A stretch of 64,000 nucleotides of DNA, from the NCBI GenBank assembly GCA_009760855.2, contig WPIO01000035.1:1334501-1398500 (forward strand). Direction: 5' to 3'. The notes under the pieces were generated by a model, which saw only the letters and a program-made list of their open reading frames with translations, made no database searches and was not told the DNA's origin. This document shows, in pieces, positions 31,336 to 42,200 of this stretch (positions are counted from its first letter, which is position 1; each line of letters starts with the position of its first letter). The position numbers and the translations under genes are program-made. Source of the DNA: Cristatella mucedo (lineage: Eukaryota; Bryozoa; Phylactolaemata; Cristatellidae).

Positions 31336-31866
31336 GTTAAGGGCGAGCCAGTGTGCCGTGGCTGAGCACCGACATACTATTAGATCACACAGGCAAAGCT
31401 TAACTGGCTGTGCCCAACCTTTCACGCGTGCCAGAGCTCATTCGGTCCATGCATGTTGTTAGTTCAATGCCCGAGATTTTGAACAATGATCTTGGCAGCT
31501 GGGAATCGATTAGGAACTAAGAGCTTTGTCTTTGAATAGGAACGCTTATGAGATAGCCGCAATAAGCTGAGGCTTGTGAGCGTCATTTTGCATAGATATG
31601 TATGATAGTGATTATAGCGTGACTTATGACCTAAATACTGTATAAGCCTGACCGCAGTCGCTCTCCTCGAGCAACGGAGAATCTAGCACTGAGGGGGAGC
31701 GGCAGTAAGCTTGTTAGCTAATCGACTGGAAGTCAGCTGTGTGTAATTCGTAAATACAGGCTTGTTTGTGCTTTAGCTAATACTGTTTTGTTGCAAGCGC
31801 TGAGCGCAGAATATCAGGCTCTGCGTTTTTAATGTTGGCGTGTACGTCACGACTCGTCACTGAAGA

Positions 31867-32151
31867 CCCTCACTAGAACTCATGTCTTTCATTGTCAGTT
31901 ATGGAGAAGATGTGTTTCCTAATTTGAGAGTTGTATTGCAAGTTCTTCTCACCATAGCTGTATCAGTTTCTAGTTGTGAAAGTTTCCTTAGCAAGCTGAA
32001 AATAATCCTGTCTTATCTGAGATCGTCAATGGGGCAAGATCGGCTCACTTATCTGGCCTAGTTCAGCACAGAGAAGGAAACACTGAAACATATTGACTTT
32101 CAAACTGTAATAGACCAGTTTGCCATATTAAGGCCAAGAGAATCTACCTAA
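31867..32151 (+). pseudogene. hAT-family transposase C-terminal (dimerisation) remnant
   Basis: The frame from ATG at 31,882 reads EDVFPNLRVVLQVLLTIAVS, then CESFLSKLKIILSYLRSSMG, the pattern (PNL...LLTIPV...ERSFSKLK.I...LRS.M) of the hAT C-terminal dimerisation domain found in ZMYM/TTF-type transposase-derived proteins. An in-frame TAG at 32,059 interrupts it; the same frame continues FSTEKETLKHIDFQTVIDQF, as expected for the family, to TAA at 32,149. The E-R of the E-R-S-F motif is degraded to E-S. An inactive fragment; the rest of the transposase is not recognisable nearby. Confidence 0.75.
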
Positions 32152-32684
32152 AGCTGTGATAGCCACCTAGTACCTGTGCTACAGTTAATACAAATTTCTC
32201 GACCAGATATGCCTGCTAGCGTGTGTTTTTGAATTTCTTCAGTATTGGAGCTAGTTTGCAGCACTTTTTGACAAGGAGGGGAGCTCCATTTGTAGCTTTG
32301 TCTCCGGGTGTCGAAAGGTCTCAATATGCCTCTGAACTGATTTTAGCCTTTTGGTATCGGCGGTTACTCTTCAAGCTGTAGAATACAAGGGTATGTGTTT
32401 GATACTGGCTGGTTAATAGTTTGGTAAGCGACGACATCGACATGACCGATAAAATGGCTGCAGTAACATGGAAAAAGTAAATGGATTTTATTTGCTCGGG
32501 CGTTTTTCCTAGTTGAATTTTTAAAATTTGTCCTTTATACAGCTTAAAGAAAATAAATTTGGGGGCTGCAAGTTCGTTCAAACCATTAGGTTCTTCAGAT
32601 CGTTGCACACAGAAATTGTTGAATGCTATCTAGCTGCAAACTCACACGCACGAAGTCACGCCTCGTTTAATGGCTATCTTAGTT

Positions 32685-32855
32685 TGGCCTAGGGATTAAG
32701 GTGCTCGACATCGTGAGACGAAGTCTGTTGGCTACCGAATGCGTACTGAAAGCCGCTTAGGCTGTTAGTGAGCTAGACAAAACTCTCCTGCTTAACACCC
32801 ACATAATCCTTATGACTTTATGGAGTTACAGACGGAGATAAATTACATTACATTT
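32685..32855 (+). mobile_element. tRNA-like head joined to a LINE B 3' tail
   Basis: GGCCTAGGGATTAAGGTGCTCG resembles the tRNA-derived A-box region of the SINEs. It is joined directly to GTGAGACGAAGTCTGTTGGC, then the full family B 3' tail ending GACGGAGATAAATTACATTA. This is either a SINE built on the B tail or a B insertion into a SINE. Confidence 0.6.
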
Positions 32856-32874
32856 GATGGTCAGGTTAGACGAA

Positions 32875-34410
32875 TGATCACAATCTACTCAATTCACTCT
32901 AATTACTCCATAATAGACCAGGTATTGGCGTTGCTAAGCTCAAATTTGGGGCTGATATTGTATCACATATTCGATTTTATCTATCCGCCAAGTGTCGTAT
33001 CACTGTGCACACTCGCACTTATGCTAATGAGCATCAACGCTGGAAGCCTGCACCACGGTCAACCGAAATCCGTTTTGGTTCCCTTCAAATCCACCGCAAA
33101 TCAACTGCCCTAAGCTCCAAAAAATAATTTGGAATATCAAGCTAAGCTACATTTACAATTTACTCAGACAATTTCGCGAGATTCTACTCACGCATTCTCT
33201 CAAAGTCAATCAAGGTTGTGGCCGGCGCCGATAATGCAATATACTGCATTCCAACCCGAAATGAAAGATAACCTGTTTGCAAGGTTCTTTTTTTAATTGC
33301 ACATGAAAGTAAACTATGCGAAAATTGCACTTTAAAAATTTCGCTTGCATTGGCACGGCCGTTCTCGTGCAATGCCCTGCAGTTTACTACTGTAGCCCAG
33401 GCTAATACCACAATCCACTTCAATCCCCCGAATCCACCTCAAAAAATAGAAACAGATTGCACTAAGCTTAAGTGTTTATTGCAAATTAAAGTGCACGGTA
33501 TTTTGTGCAATCCCACGTAAAATAAAAAAAATCGTAGATCCTCGCACTCTGGCAATGCTCGACAATCACCCCAAATGACCTGGGAAAATACTGCAATGCA
33601 CGCTATTCCATGCAAATCATTGTCAAATCGTCATTGGAAAGATTTAATTGACATTGCATGTAAGAATAGACTCGGTTCAAGGCTTGTTCACACAATTTTG
33701 CTTGACTGTGCACACACGTTCTCATGCAACGACTTGCAATTGACTGCAACGGCCCGGTCCGATACAGCAATCCACCGCAATCCATCGCTGTCCGCTGCAA
33801 CCCGCCGAAAACGACCAGAATGAGTTTACTTTAAGCTCTAATAGTGATTGCATGTTGCTCTAATCTTCGGTTATCGTGTAATCGTACAGTTTCACCACAA
33901 TTTTCTCGACTATCTAGCAGCAATGCACTGCAATCCATTGCAATCACTCGTGCCAATATTACAATCTACTGAAATTGGGTGCAAAATGACCCGAAATCGG
34001 TTTAGCAGCGCCAATATTTTGAATGCACGTTACAAAAAACACTGTTTAAACTCAACCTCATCAGTTTAAGCAATTGCATTCGTACATAATCAGGCAATGC
34101 ATGGCAATCTACGGCAATGGCCCGTCGTCTACCAAAATCCGTTTCAAATTGGCTGGAAATTGGTGGTTTTAATTTATAATTATCATACCACATAACGTAC
34201 ACTTTGCACGAACATACTGTCATTTTGCACGTTCAATCTTGGGCTATGCATGGCCATCAATGGCAATTTCCCGAGACAATACAGTAATAGTATGCTTTCC
34301 GTCGCGAATCGCCTGCACGTAGGCTGTGCAAAGCTAAAGTACACATTAGGCATTACATCCCACATTTTTAAAGTTCAATGTAATACCTAATGCAATACCA
34401 ATACTGCAAT
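32875..34410 (-). repeat. Left arm of the foldback, about 7-8 units
   Basis: The core (minus-strand sense GCCATTGC..TCGATTGC) recurs near 33,230, 33,390, 33,575, 33,755, 33,930, 34,110 and 34,258, about every 150-185 bp. The arm ends near the LINE piece at about 34.4 kb. Confidence 0.75.
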
Positions 34411-34805
34411 CAAGGCCGGGCCATTAGGTTCGTGTGGGTGTAGGGAAACGACTAGATTCACAAAAGTAGGCGATACTACGCTTAGTCTGGTGGGAAAATA
34501 GATGTGAAACGTAGGCTGGAGCCTAAGAATGAAGGGACCTAACAGTGAGAGACCGAACCTTGAAGTCGATGCACTGTAGAACTGGGTGCCGGTGCAAGTC
34601 GGCGAGAAGCCGTGTGATGTGACTACTGCCACGCTCATGACAGATAAGCCTAGCTGCCGAGTTTTGCACCAACCGTAAGCGCTTGATTGCACAGGCCGGT
34701 AGACCGGCAATCACTAGTGTAATGTTTTCGGTAACGAGAATCTGTCTCAGCGTAATAGTCGGGACAACGAAGCGATCGGTGAAATTGAAGATCAAGTTCA
34801 TGTGA
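34400..34805 (-). mobile_element. LINE family A fragment in the foldback centre
   Basis: The minus strand encodes, in two frames, LPACAIKRLRLVQNSAARLI and HITRLLADLHRHPVLQCIDF, the post-RT region of family A. It separates the two foldback arms. Confidence 0.85.
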
Positions 34806-35394
34806 ATGCTCTCATTTATAAGGTCAATGCGCGTATCTTATTTCCTCACGATTTGAGTTAGCTCTTATTAGTTCACTTTCTTACACACCGAATCCTCGCA
34901 TACTCTAACCTCAAAGGTTTGGTTTGGGAAAAGAGGTGTACGTTAGTGCTCACTATACGTGCGAAGAAAGCGTGCCAAGAAGCGTGGGTTTTTGGAAATT
35001 TTGTGGCTCTTCTGAAGTCTTATACGGCGCCGATCGATGTAAGCGATAGCTTGCTTTCCGTACATAACTTTCCTTATAGCTTATGTTAAACAGAACTTCA
35101 TCGAATGACACTCAACATGCTACCTTTGTTTTCATTAGATCTTGTTCATCATTTATCATACTGACACTATTCGAGCACTCGTTAACGTATCATAGCAGCA
35201 ATAAACAAAAATGCATTATCATTACATTATACATTAGTCAATGACATATTTGCAAGATTAGTTCACGACCTAACCACATCCGGTCTTAATTTCCTTTTAC
35301 TTGAGCAGCTCATGAGGTTCGCGGCTGATCAGTTTATGCACGTCACCTTTAACCGTGGTATACTTGTTGAGATTGAGCATGCTACCATTATTAA

Positions 35395-35490
35395 TTAGAC
35401 CATGCTTTCTTTGCAGCAAATTTAAAGCGCCTGAAACGAGATACAGTTCTCTCATGACGCTATACAAATATGTTAGTCTTATTATTATCG
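35395..35490 (+). mobile_element. LINE family A 3' tail
   Basis: GCAGCAAATTTAAAGCGCCT, then AGATACAGTTCTCTCATGACG and ATTATT match the family A tail. It is also in the centre of the foldback, opposite in orientation to the fragment at 34.4 kb. Confidence 0.7.
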
Positions 35491-35974
35491 AGGTTTAGGC
35501 ATATCATTTTTTGTCCGACCGACAAGGTCCCTAATGGCTTGGCACTGACCTGCAAACTGAAAGTTCACACCCCTGGAAACTTCCTCGACAGCCCTCAGTT
35601 AGAGCACGATAAATAAATATCAATCATTTTCACCATAACACCGTTACAACTGTGCAACCCTTAAGTTTTACTAATTAACGTAGCTTCTCGCCCTACCTCT
35701 GATGTTTTAGCCCTCACCTGTACTCTACTTATCACCGCACCCAGCTTTGGAGGGCCACTGACGTGTTTTTTTCAGCTAACCGCGAGGTCTCCCTCACCTG
35801 GTATGACCGTTTGATGCATACTCGTGGTTTCATGACTTGAGTTCAGTATGCACACTAACGATGGCAGAGAAATTACGGGTATTACTTATTTCGCGTACAT
35901 GCTTACATTTGCGCTTTGTGAAGTAATAATAATAGTAGTAGTACTTTTTATAGTACCCTCAGAGCTTCGTCCAG

Positions 35975-38770
35975 CAATTTTCCGTTTATTTATGACAGTT
36001 CGTTGTGGATTGCAGTATTTAGCCGGGCCATTGCTGTCGATTGCCATGCATCGACCTTGATTGTACGTTCGCGATTTCTTGAAATGATTTGGTTGCACTT
36101 TTAATACAACGCCCTGTACTAAACAGGAACAGCTGAGTTTTTTTGGTAGCAGCTAGTTGTTTATTGTTACTGAGCGTCACAGATTGGCGTATTTTCCCGG
36201 ATAATTGAATGCAACTGCCATTCATTGCCTGAGATTGAACCCGCACAATAAGTTGAAAGTATGTTCACCGATAGTAAACGTTATTTGGCATAATAATTGG
36301 AGCTTCGAACAGCCAATGTCTAGTCAACCTGAAACAGATTGCAATCGAAGTCGGGCTATTGCCGTTGATTGCCGTTTATTGCCCTTGATTGAGCCTCTAC
36401 TGATTGTTTTAAAAGATGTGGCTGCAATTTTAATCCAGTGTACTGCAATAGGCACGGAAATTTGGAGCTTCTCTCTGCTACTGTCAGTCCATTTGCAACG
36501 GACCGTTATGAATTAGCATATTTTCCCAAGCCATTGCCGCCGGTTTCCGTGTATTGCCGTCAATTGAGCCTGCACAATGAGTGAAAATTATTCGTGCCCA
36601 CAGTTACATGTTACGTGGGATGAGAGTTGCAGTTTTTTGCAACCAATCTATTTAATTTTCCATGAAATTTGCAATTGGCCCCGACCATTTATGTGGATTG
36701 CCGTGCATTGCTGTCAGTCAACCAGCAAAGCATCTTGCAAATGTCGCAATTTCACTTTGGACACAGCGGAATGTTATATGTAATGACAACTGGAGCTTTG
36801 CGGTAACCAATTCCTCGTTGATCTGCCACGAGTTTTGGTGCTAGCCAGGGCCACTGCTGTCGATTACCATTCATTGCTCAAAATTGTGCCTGCACGATTG
36901 GTTGGAAGGATGTGATTGCACTTTTAACACAGTGCGCTGTGACACGTAAGAGAAATTTCATCCAGGCCCGGTCGCTTTCCTGTGACGTTCGATGGATCTT
37001 AATGGATTGCCGTATTTGCCTGGGCCATTGCCGTCGATTGCCAGGCATTGTCCAAGATTAAACTGCCAGAGCGGGTTGAAAGTATGTGCGCGCCCGTTGA
37101 GATATTACGTGGAATAAAAATTGGAGCTTGGTGCAGCCAATTTCTTGTCGATTCACCACGGTTGCGGTATTGGCCCCTGCCATTGCTGTCGCTTGCCGTG
37201 AAATGTTGAAATTAATGTGTTAATTAAAAATAGCTTGGAGGTTCTATGATTTCACTTTGAGCACAAATAAATGTGAAATGCGATAAAAATTGGCATTTCG
37301 TGCAGCCAATTTGTGGTCGATTTGCCACGAATTTTAGTGGATTGCTGCTTCAAGACGAGCCGTTGCCGTAGATTGCCATGCATCGCCCGAGATTGCACAA
37401 ACGCAATTGCTTAAAATGAGGTGGTTGACTTTAACCAGTGTGCTTTGAAACAAGCGTTTTAAATTGGAGCATTGCGAAACCGATTTCGGGGCATTTTGCA
37501 TAGGATTGTTGTAGATTGCAATATTGACCCGGGCCATTGCAGAGCATTCCTGCCGAATGGTCTAGGTGGCAATTGTAGTGCAATTGTGCGATCACACAAT
37601 AACCGAATATTAGAGCAAAGTGCGATGACTACTGGAGCTTTAAAGTGCATGCATTCTGGTCGTTTTGCAGTGGGTAACAGTGGATTGACGTACTTGCCCG
37701 TGCCATTGCAGTGCTTTGCTGCAGAATGGTTGAGGCAATTACAGAGAAATTTTGCGAGTACACAGTAACCAAAGAATAGAGCAGCGTGAAATCATAATTA
37801 GAGCTTCTAGTGCACACATTCTGATTGCTGTGCGGTGGATTGCAGCCGAATGCGGCGGATTTCGACGGATTGAGGGGGATTGCTGTATAGGATAGGGCCG
37901 TTGCAGTCGTATGCAATTCGTTGCATTTGAACGTGTGTTCACAATGGAGTAAAATTTTGTGAATACAATTTGAACCATGTCTATTCTTACATGCAATATC
38001 AATTAGAGCTTCATGATGGCGATTTGAGGATGATCAGCAGTGGAATAGAGTGGATTACCGTATTTTCCTCAGGTCGTTTGGGGTGATTGTTGAGCATTGC
38101 AAGAGTGCGAGGATCCACATTATTTTTAAATTTTTGGTGGGTGTGCACAAAATACCGCGTACTTTAATTTGCAATAAAAACTGAAGCTCGGTGCAATCTG
38201 TTTCTATTTTTTGAGGTGGATTGAAGTGGATTGTGGTATTGGCCCGGGCTACTGCAGTCGATTACAGGGATTGCACGAGAACGGCGGGGGGCCAATTCAA
38301 GTGAAATTTGTAAAGTGCAATTCTCGCAGAGCGTACTGTAATATGCAATCAAAAGAAAAGCTTTGCGAACAAGATACCTTTCCTTTCGGGGTAGAATGCA
38401 GTGGATAGCATTATCGGCGTAGGCCACTGCAATCTTATTTCTGTGGACTTTGTGAGAACGCGCGACTGGAATCGCGTGAAATTGTCTGGGTAAATTGTAA
38501 ATGTAGCTTAGTTTGATATTCAAATTTTTTTTGAGCTTTGCACAGCTTATTTGTGGTGGATTTAAAGAGAACCAAAACGAATTTTGGTGGGTTATGGTGC
38601 AGGCTTCCCGTGTTGAAGCTCATTTGTATAAGTGCGAGTGTGCACAGTGATATGGAACTTGGTGGCTAGATATAATCAAACGGGTACTACAATATCAATC
38701 CCAAATTTAGCTTGACAACGCCAACGTCGGGTCAATTTTAGCCTAATTAGATTAAATTGCGGCGGATCGC
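35975..38770 (+). repeat. Right arm of the foldback, about 14 units
   Basis: The core occurs near 36,029, 36,356, 36,530, 36,690, 36,851, 37,023, 37,180, 37,360, 37,535, 37,700, 37,895, 38,085, 38,245 and 38,420. Spacing is mostly 157-195 bp, with one double interval. Most units also carry an ATTGGAGCTT..TGCAGCCAATTT block. The inner copies lack partners in the left arm, so the arms are unequal. Confidence 0.8.
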
Positions 38771-38805
38771 ACTAATTCGTTGAGCCCTTGCTGGGCGATG
38801 TCACA

Positions 38806-38905
38806 GTTAAAGCATTTAATGAATAAGGTCACGGATTCGGGGTCTGCCGAACAGTGAATCAACTGGATAGAGATAAAGCTCTCTTAGGGTGCTATACAAA
38901 TAATG
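38806..38905 (+). mobile_element. S1-type SINE fragment
   Basis: GGTCACGGATTCGGGGTC is a degraded B-box region, and AGAGATAAAGCTCTCTTAGGG then TGCTATACAAAT is the S1 tail. It adjoins the outer end of the right foldback arm. Confidence 0.55.
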
Positions 38906-38988
38906 CTGTGTTTTTATTTTGTTTTATCTTGTACTTATGGGTATAGCAGTCCTCGTGTGTATCTACTCTGTTTCTTTGCATTCTGTAG

Positions 38989-39238
38989 TGGCATTGCTGC
39001 GACAGAAAATCTGCCACACAAAAATGGTCATACGTGGCATATTTGACCTACAGAACCATTGTGGCTCTTTACGTTTCAACGTGGATAGTTTCAAGTGCTG
39101 TTACTTCAACTCTTGCACAACCGGGAGCAATAGGAACGTGGCTTATTTACTTAACCCACTGGGCACTGATCACGATCACATTAAACTCAGTTGTGAGGGC
39201 AACAGTGGCCTGGTATGCCTACATCGCGTACGTTCGTT
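38989..39238 (+). CDS. Rolling-stone-like exon with TM1-TM2
   Basis: The acceptor CTGTTTCTTTGCATTCTGTAG has a strong pyrimidine tract and the donor is GTAAGT (phase 1). It encodes KWSYVAYLTYRTIVALYVST and WLIYLTHWALITITLNSVVR. An alternative acceptor (GCGACAG at 39,004) would remove a few residues. Confidence 0.83.
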
Positions 39239-42200
39239 GTAAGTACCTTGCTTTGCACAGCCAATCATAGGTGTTCCCATCGCAACCGAATCGGCTTCCA
39301 GTAGCAATTATCAAGGCTGTACTGCTAGCCGTAAGCGATATGAATAGACGCGAAGCAGTTAACAATCCGGACGTGGTGCTATTGCTCCTCCAAGGTAAAT
39401 CTTTTCTATTTCGCAGCTCCTCGCATGCACACATTTTGGTGAGGTTAAATAAAATGAGCAGCCGCCGTTGCAGAGCTTTGGTAAGTGACATATGTGTCAA
39501 TAATTCATGCCAAGTTATTCTAGGCCTAGTAGCAGCTGCTGTCAATGGCAAGGAAAAAATCTGCGTTTATATGCAGCAGATGATAAATGCATCTTTTGCT
39601 TAATTTACCTTGGTGCGCTTCAGTTTTTCATTTTTTGAAAGCATTTTATGACATATCTCAGTAAAAAACCAAACGACAGTTTAATCTAAGGTGTTATTCC
39701 TACTTAGTCATTGTGTCTAGTCACAATCATGACATATATGGAGTTTCGAGGGATTCGGCAGGCCGCGAGATGTTAGCTGCCTACCGCCACCCTGTAATTC
39801 GTTGGATGCAGGTCTGCACTGCTGCATATAAATCAAGAAAATTAAATATTTATTGACTGAAAGGCAACGGAGACAGGTAATGCTAGGCCGTCTATTGTGA
39901 AGCACACCTCTCTTAATGTACGGACGTATGCATGCATATATTTTATTATTTAACTTCACGAACGTAGCCTGGATGGTTTTTGGAGAGTTTGATAAACAGC
40001 ATACAGCTCAGGAGGATTTCGGCATGCTAACTGTAGCTAACAGATCAACGTCACTCAAAAAAGAGTGATAAGGGATCGAGGTAGCTAAATCAGGTGGGCA
40101 ATCGATTACTTGGATTATGAACTTGTAGCACGAAAGCGTTTGAGAGGAGCCTCAGTAGCGGCCACTAGCATGCAAAGCGGAGGTGACCTCTGGGAGCCAT
40201 CGTCTGTGACTGTGAGAGAAGGTCGTTGGTGACTATAGTTCTATGAATTTCATTTCACTCATACTTTAAAACCACGCTATGACCCCAAAACCTGTAAGCA
40301 TTGTTATAGCTTCTATTTAGACTTCAATATGTATTTTGCAAGCTACTGAATGCCACTATGGCTCACCTCACGCATTTTCATTAAGTTCATAATCCAAGTA
40401 GTCGATTACCCTCCTGATTGATTTAGCTATACTATTTTCTCTTTTTTTAAGTGAAATTGAGTCGATTGGCTAAAGACAGAGTGCCGAAATCCACCTAAGC
40501 TTTATGTTGTAAGTATTGAAATACATACATGCATACATACATGTATCAATGCATTTAGTGGAGCGTGTTTCATAATTCATGGCTTGGTGTTACCAGTCTT
40601 CGGATACCTTCATTCAAATAACTAATTATTTTGTTCTTAATTTATGTGCAGAAGTGCAGGCCTGCAGTGAAAATTGTAACCTTCATCCGTTGATCAATCA
40701 GGAGCCATCGCAGCTTCTTCTGAAAGGAGGCATAAGGCATAATTTCTTGGATTCTTTAATCAACCATGCAGTCATATTGATGGCTAGCTATAGAGGCTTC
40801 TAGATTATTTTCAGTTGCCGAAAATTGCGATTATTTTAAAATGCAAACCAACTCTTTTTGCCGGCTACCTAGGAACTGAGTGCCTAACAAAGCTGTCTTC
40901 TCAAGCGAGAAACGATCTCGATACCACCGGATTGCCGATCGAGTACGTTTTCAATTGAGCGGTAGAGACTACTTACTCGCTCAAGCCAAGACCCCATGTA
41001 CTGCTTATACGAGTGCGGCTTGAGTGACTATTGAACCTACGACTACTGAACCTATGACAATTGGCCTGTACCAACCGGCCTATACGAAAAAAATGAATAT
41101 ATATGTCATTTAATAAGAATAATGCACAATTTTTAATTTACACAATTGACACACACAATTAAGAATGAATTTATAACTGTCTGCAATTTTTTGTATATTT
41201 ATACAACAAGATTATTAGTAAAACAGTTTTTTCTCTTAAAAGTGTCAATGTACATTACGTTCTAGATAAAATCGATCTTAATGTTACTGTAGCTTCTCAA
41301 CTAATTATGCGACACATTTGCAGCGGGACGAAGAAAAGTTAGAACATCTGTACGACCGTAACCTTCAACAGCCCGTCGAACTTTTATATATCGCAGTAGC
41401 ATTTCAAAGCTCAAAAATTTTGTACTGTCTCGCTGACTCCATGATTTATAAATATTTGTATGTTCTACAATTATTAACTTCACAAATTATCAATTCTATT
41501 TATTTATGTTAGCCGATATCCGATCCTTAAAGTAGTCTGTAACCTAATTTGATCAAATAAAACCGACCTGCACCAGTTTTATTTGTATTGCCTATTTCTG
41601 ATCTTAGGGCCACTTGTCAAAGATTAGTTGTCATATAGATCAATTTTTGTATAGGCCGGTTGGTACAGGTCAAATGTCGTAGGGTGAGTACTCACAAGTT
41701 CAATTGTCGGTACACCATGAGTGCATATACTCATCATTTGCAAATTTTGTGCCAAACGGCAGCTATTTAGTCTTCTGAGACTGGTTCAGCAAACGCCTGC
41801 GGTGTGCCGAATCGTACTTTGCAGCCAGTGACTAACTGAATTTATACGTTTGACCTAATTGGCGATTGCGAGTAAAGCAGTGATTTGAGAATACGGAGCA
41901 ATTAGAGGCCTTATGTAATATTAGCAAACGCAGGAAAGGAATTTCGACTCAAACTCGTTAAGATGCCCTATACCTTTGGTTTACGGGTCCAGGCTTTACT
42001 GATAGAGCCACCGAGGCAACGTATCGTTTGATGTTCAGCACCGGGCTTCAAAGCCTCAGCTTTAAATTTCTGTTCCAGCCTAGAAAGAAAAAAGGGACGG
42101 TGCGATCTAATATTTATCTAGCCACAGCAGGTAGTCTTTATCCAGGCTGTACTGGTAGAGCCATCGAGGCAACATATCATTCGACGTTCAGCATAGGTGT

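Larger units (their letters stand above)
32875..38770. mobile_element. Large foldback element with inverted arrays of a ~170-bp unit
   Basis: The outer ends are inverted copies: 32,980-33,210 matches the reverse complement of 38,440-38,680 almost base for base (shared blocks include ATCACTGTGCACACTCGCAC, GTTTTGGTTC and AAGCTACATTTACAATTTAC). Further in, 33,535-33,590 mirrors 38,060-38,115 (ATCCTCGCACTCT, CAATCACCCCAAA). Both arms consist of a degenerate unit of about 160-190 bp marked by GGGCCATTGCCGTCGATTGCC. No transposase frame was found. The outer boundary is approximate to about 20 bp, because similarity fades gradually. Confidence 0.82.

Noticed and set aside
38164-38523. 119-codon minus-strand frame
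   Set aside because: It falls within the degenerate units of the foldback arm; similar frames occur by chance in several units and share no conserved protein pattern.
41318-41512. Possible exon after CACATTTGCAG within the Rolling-stone-like intron
   Set aside because: It lies inside the MITE-like element, has no homology and does not fit the exon chain.
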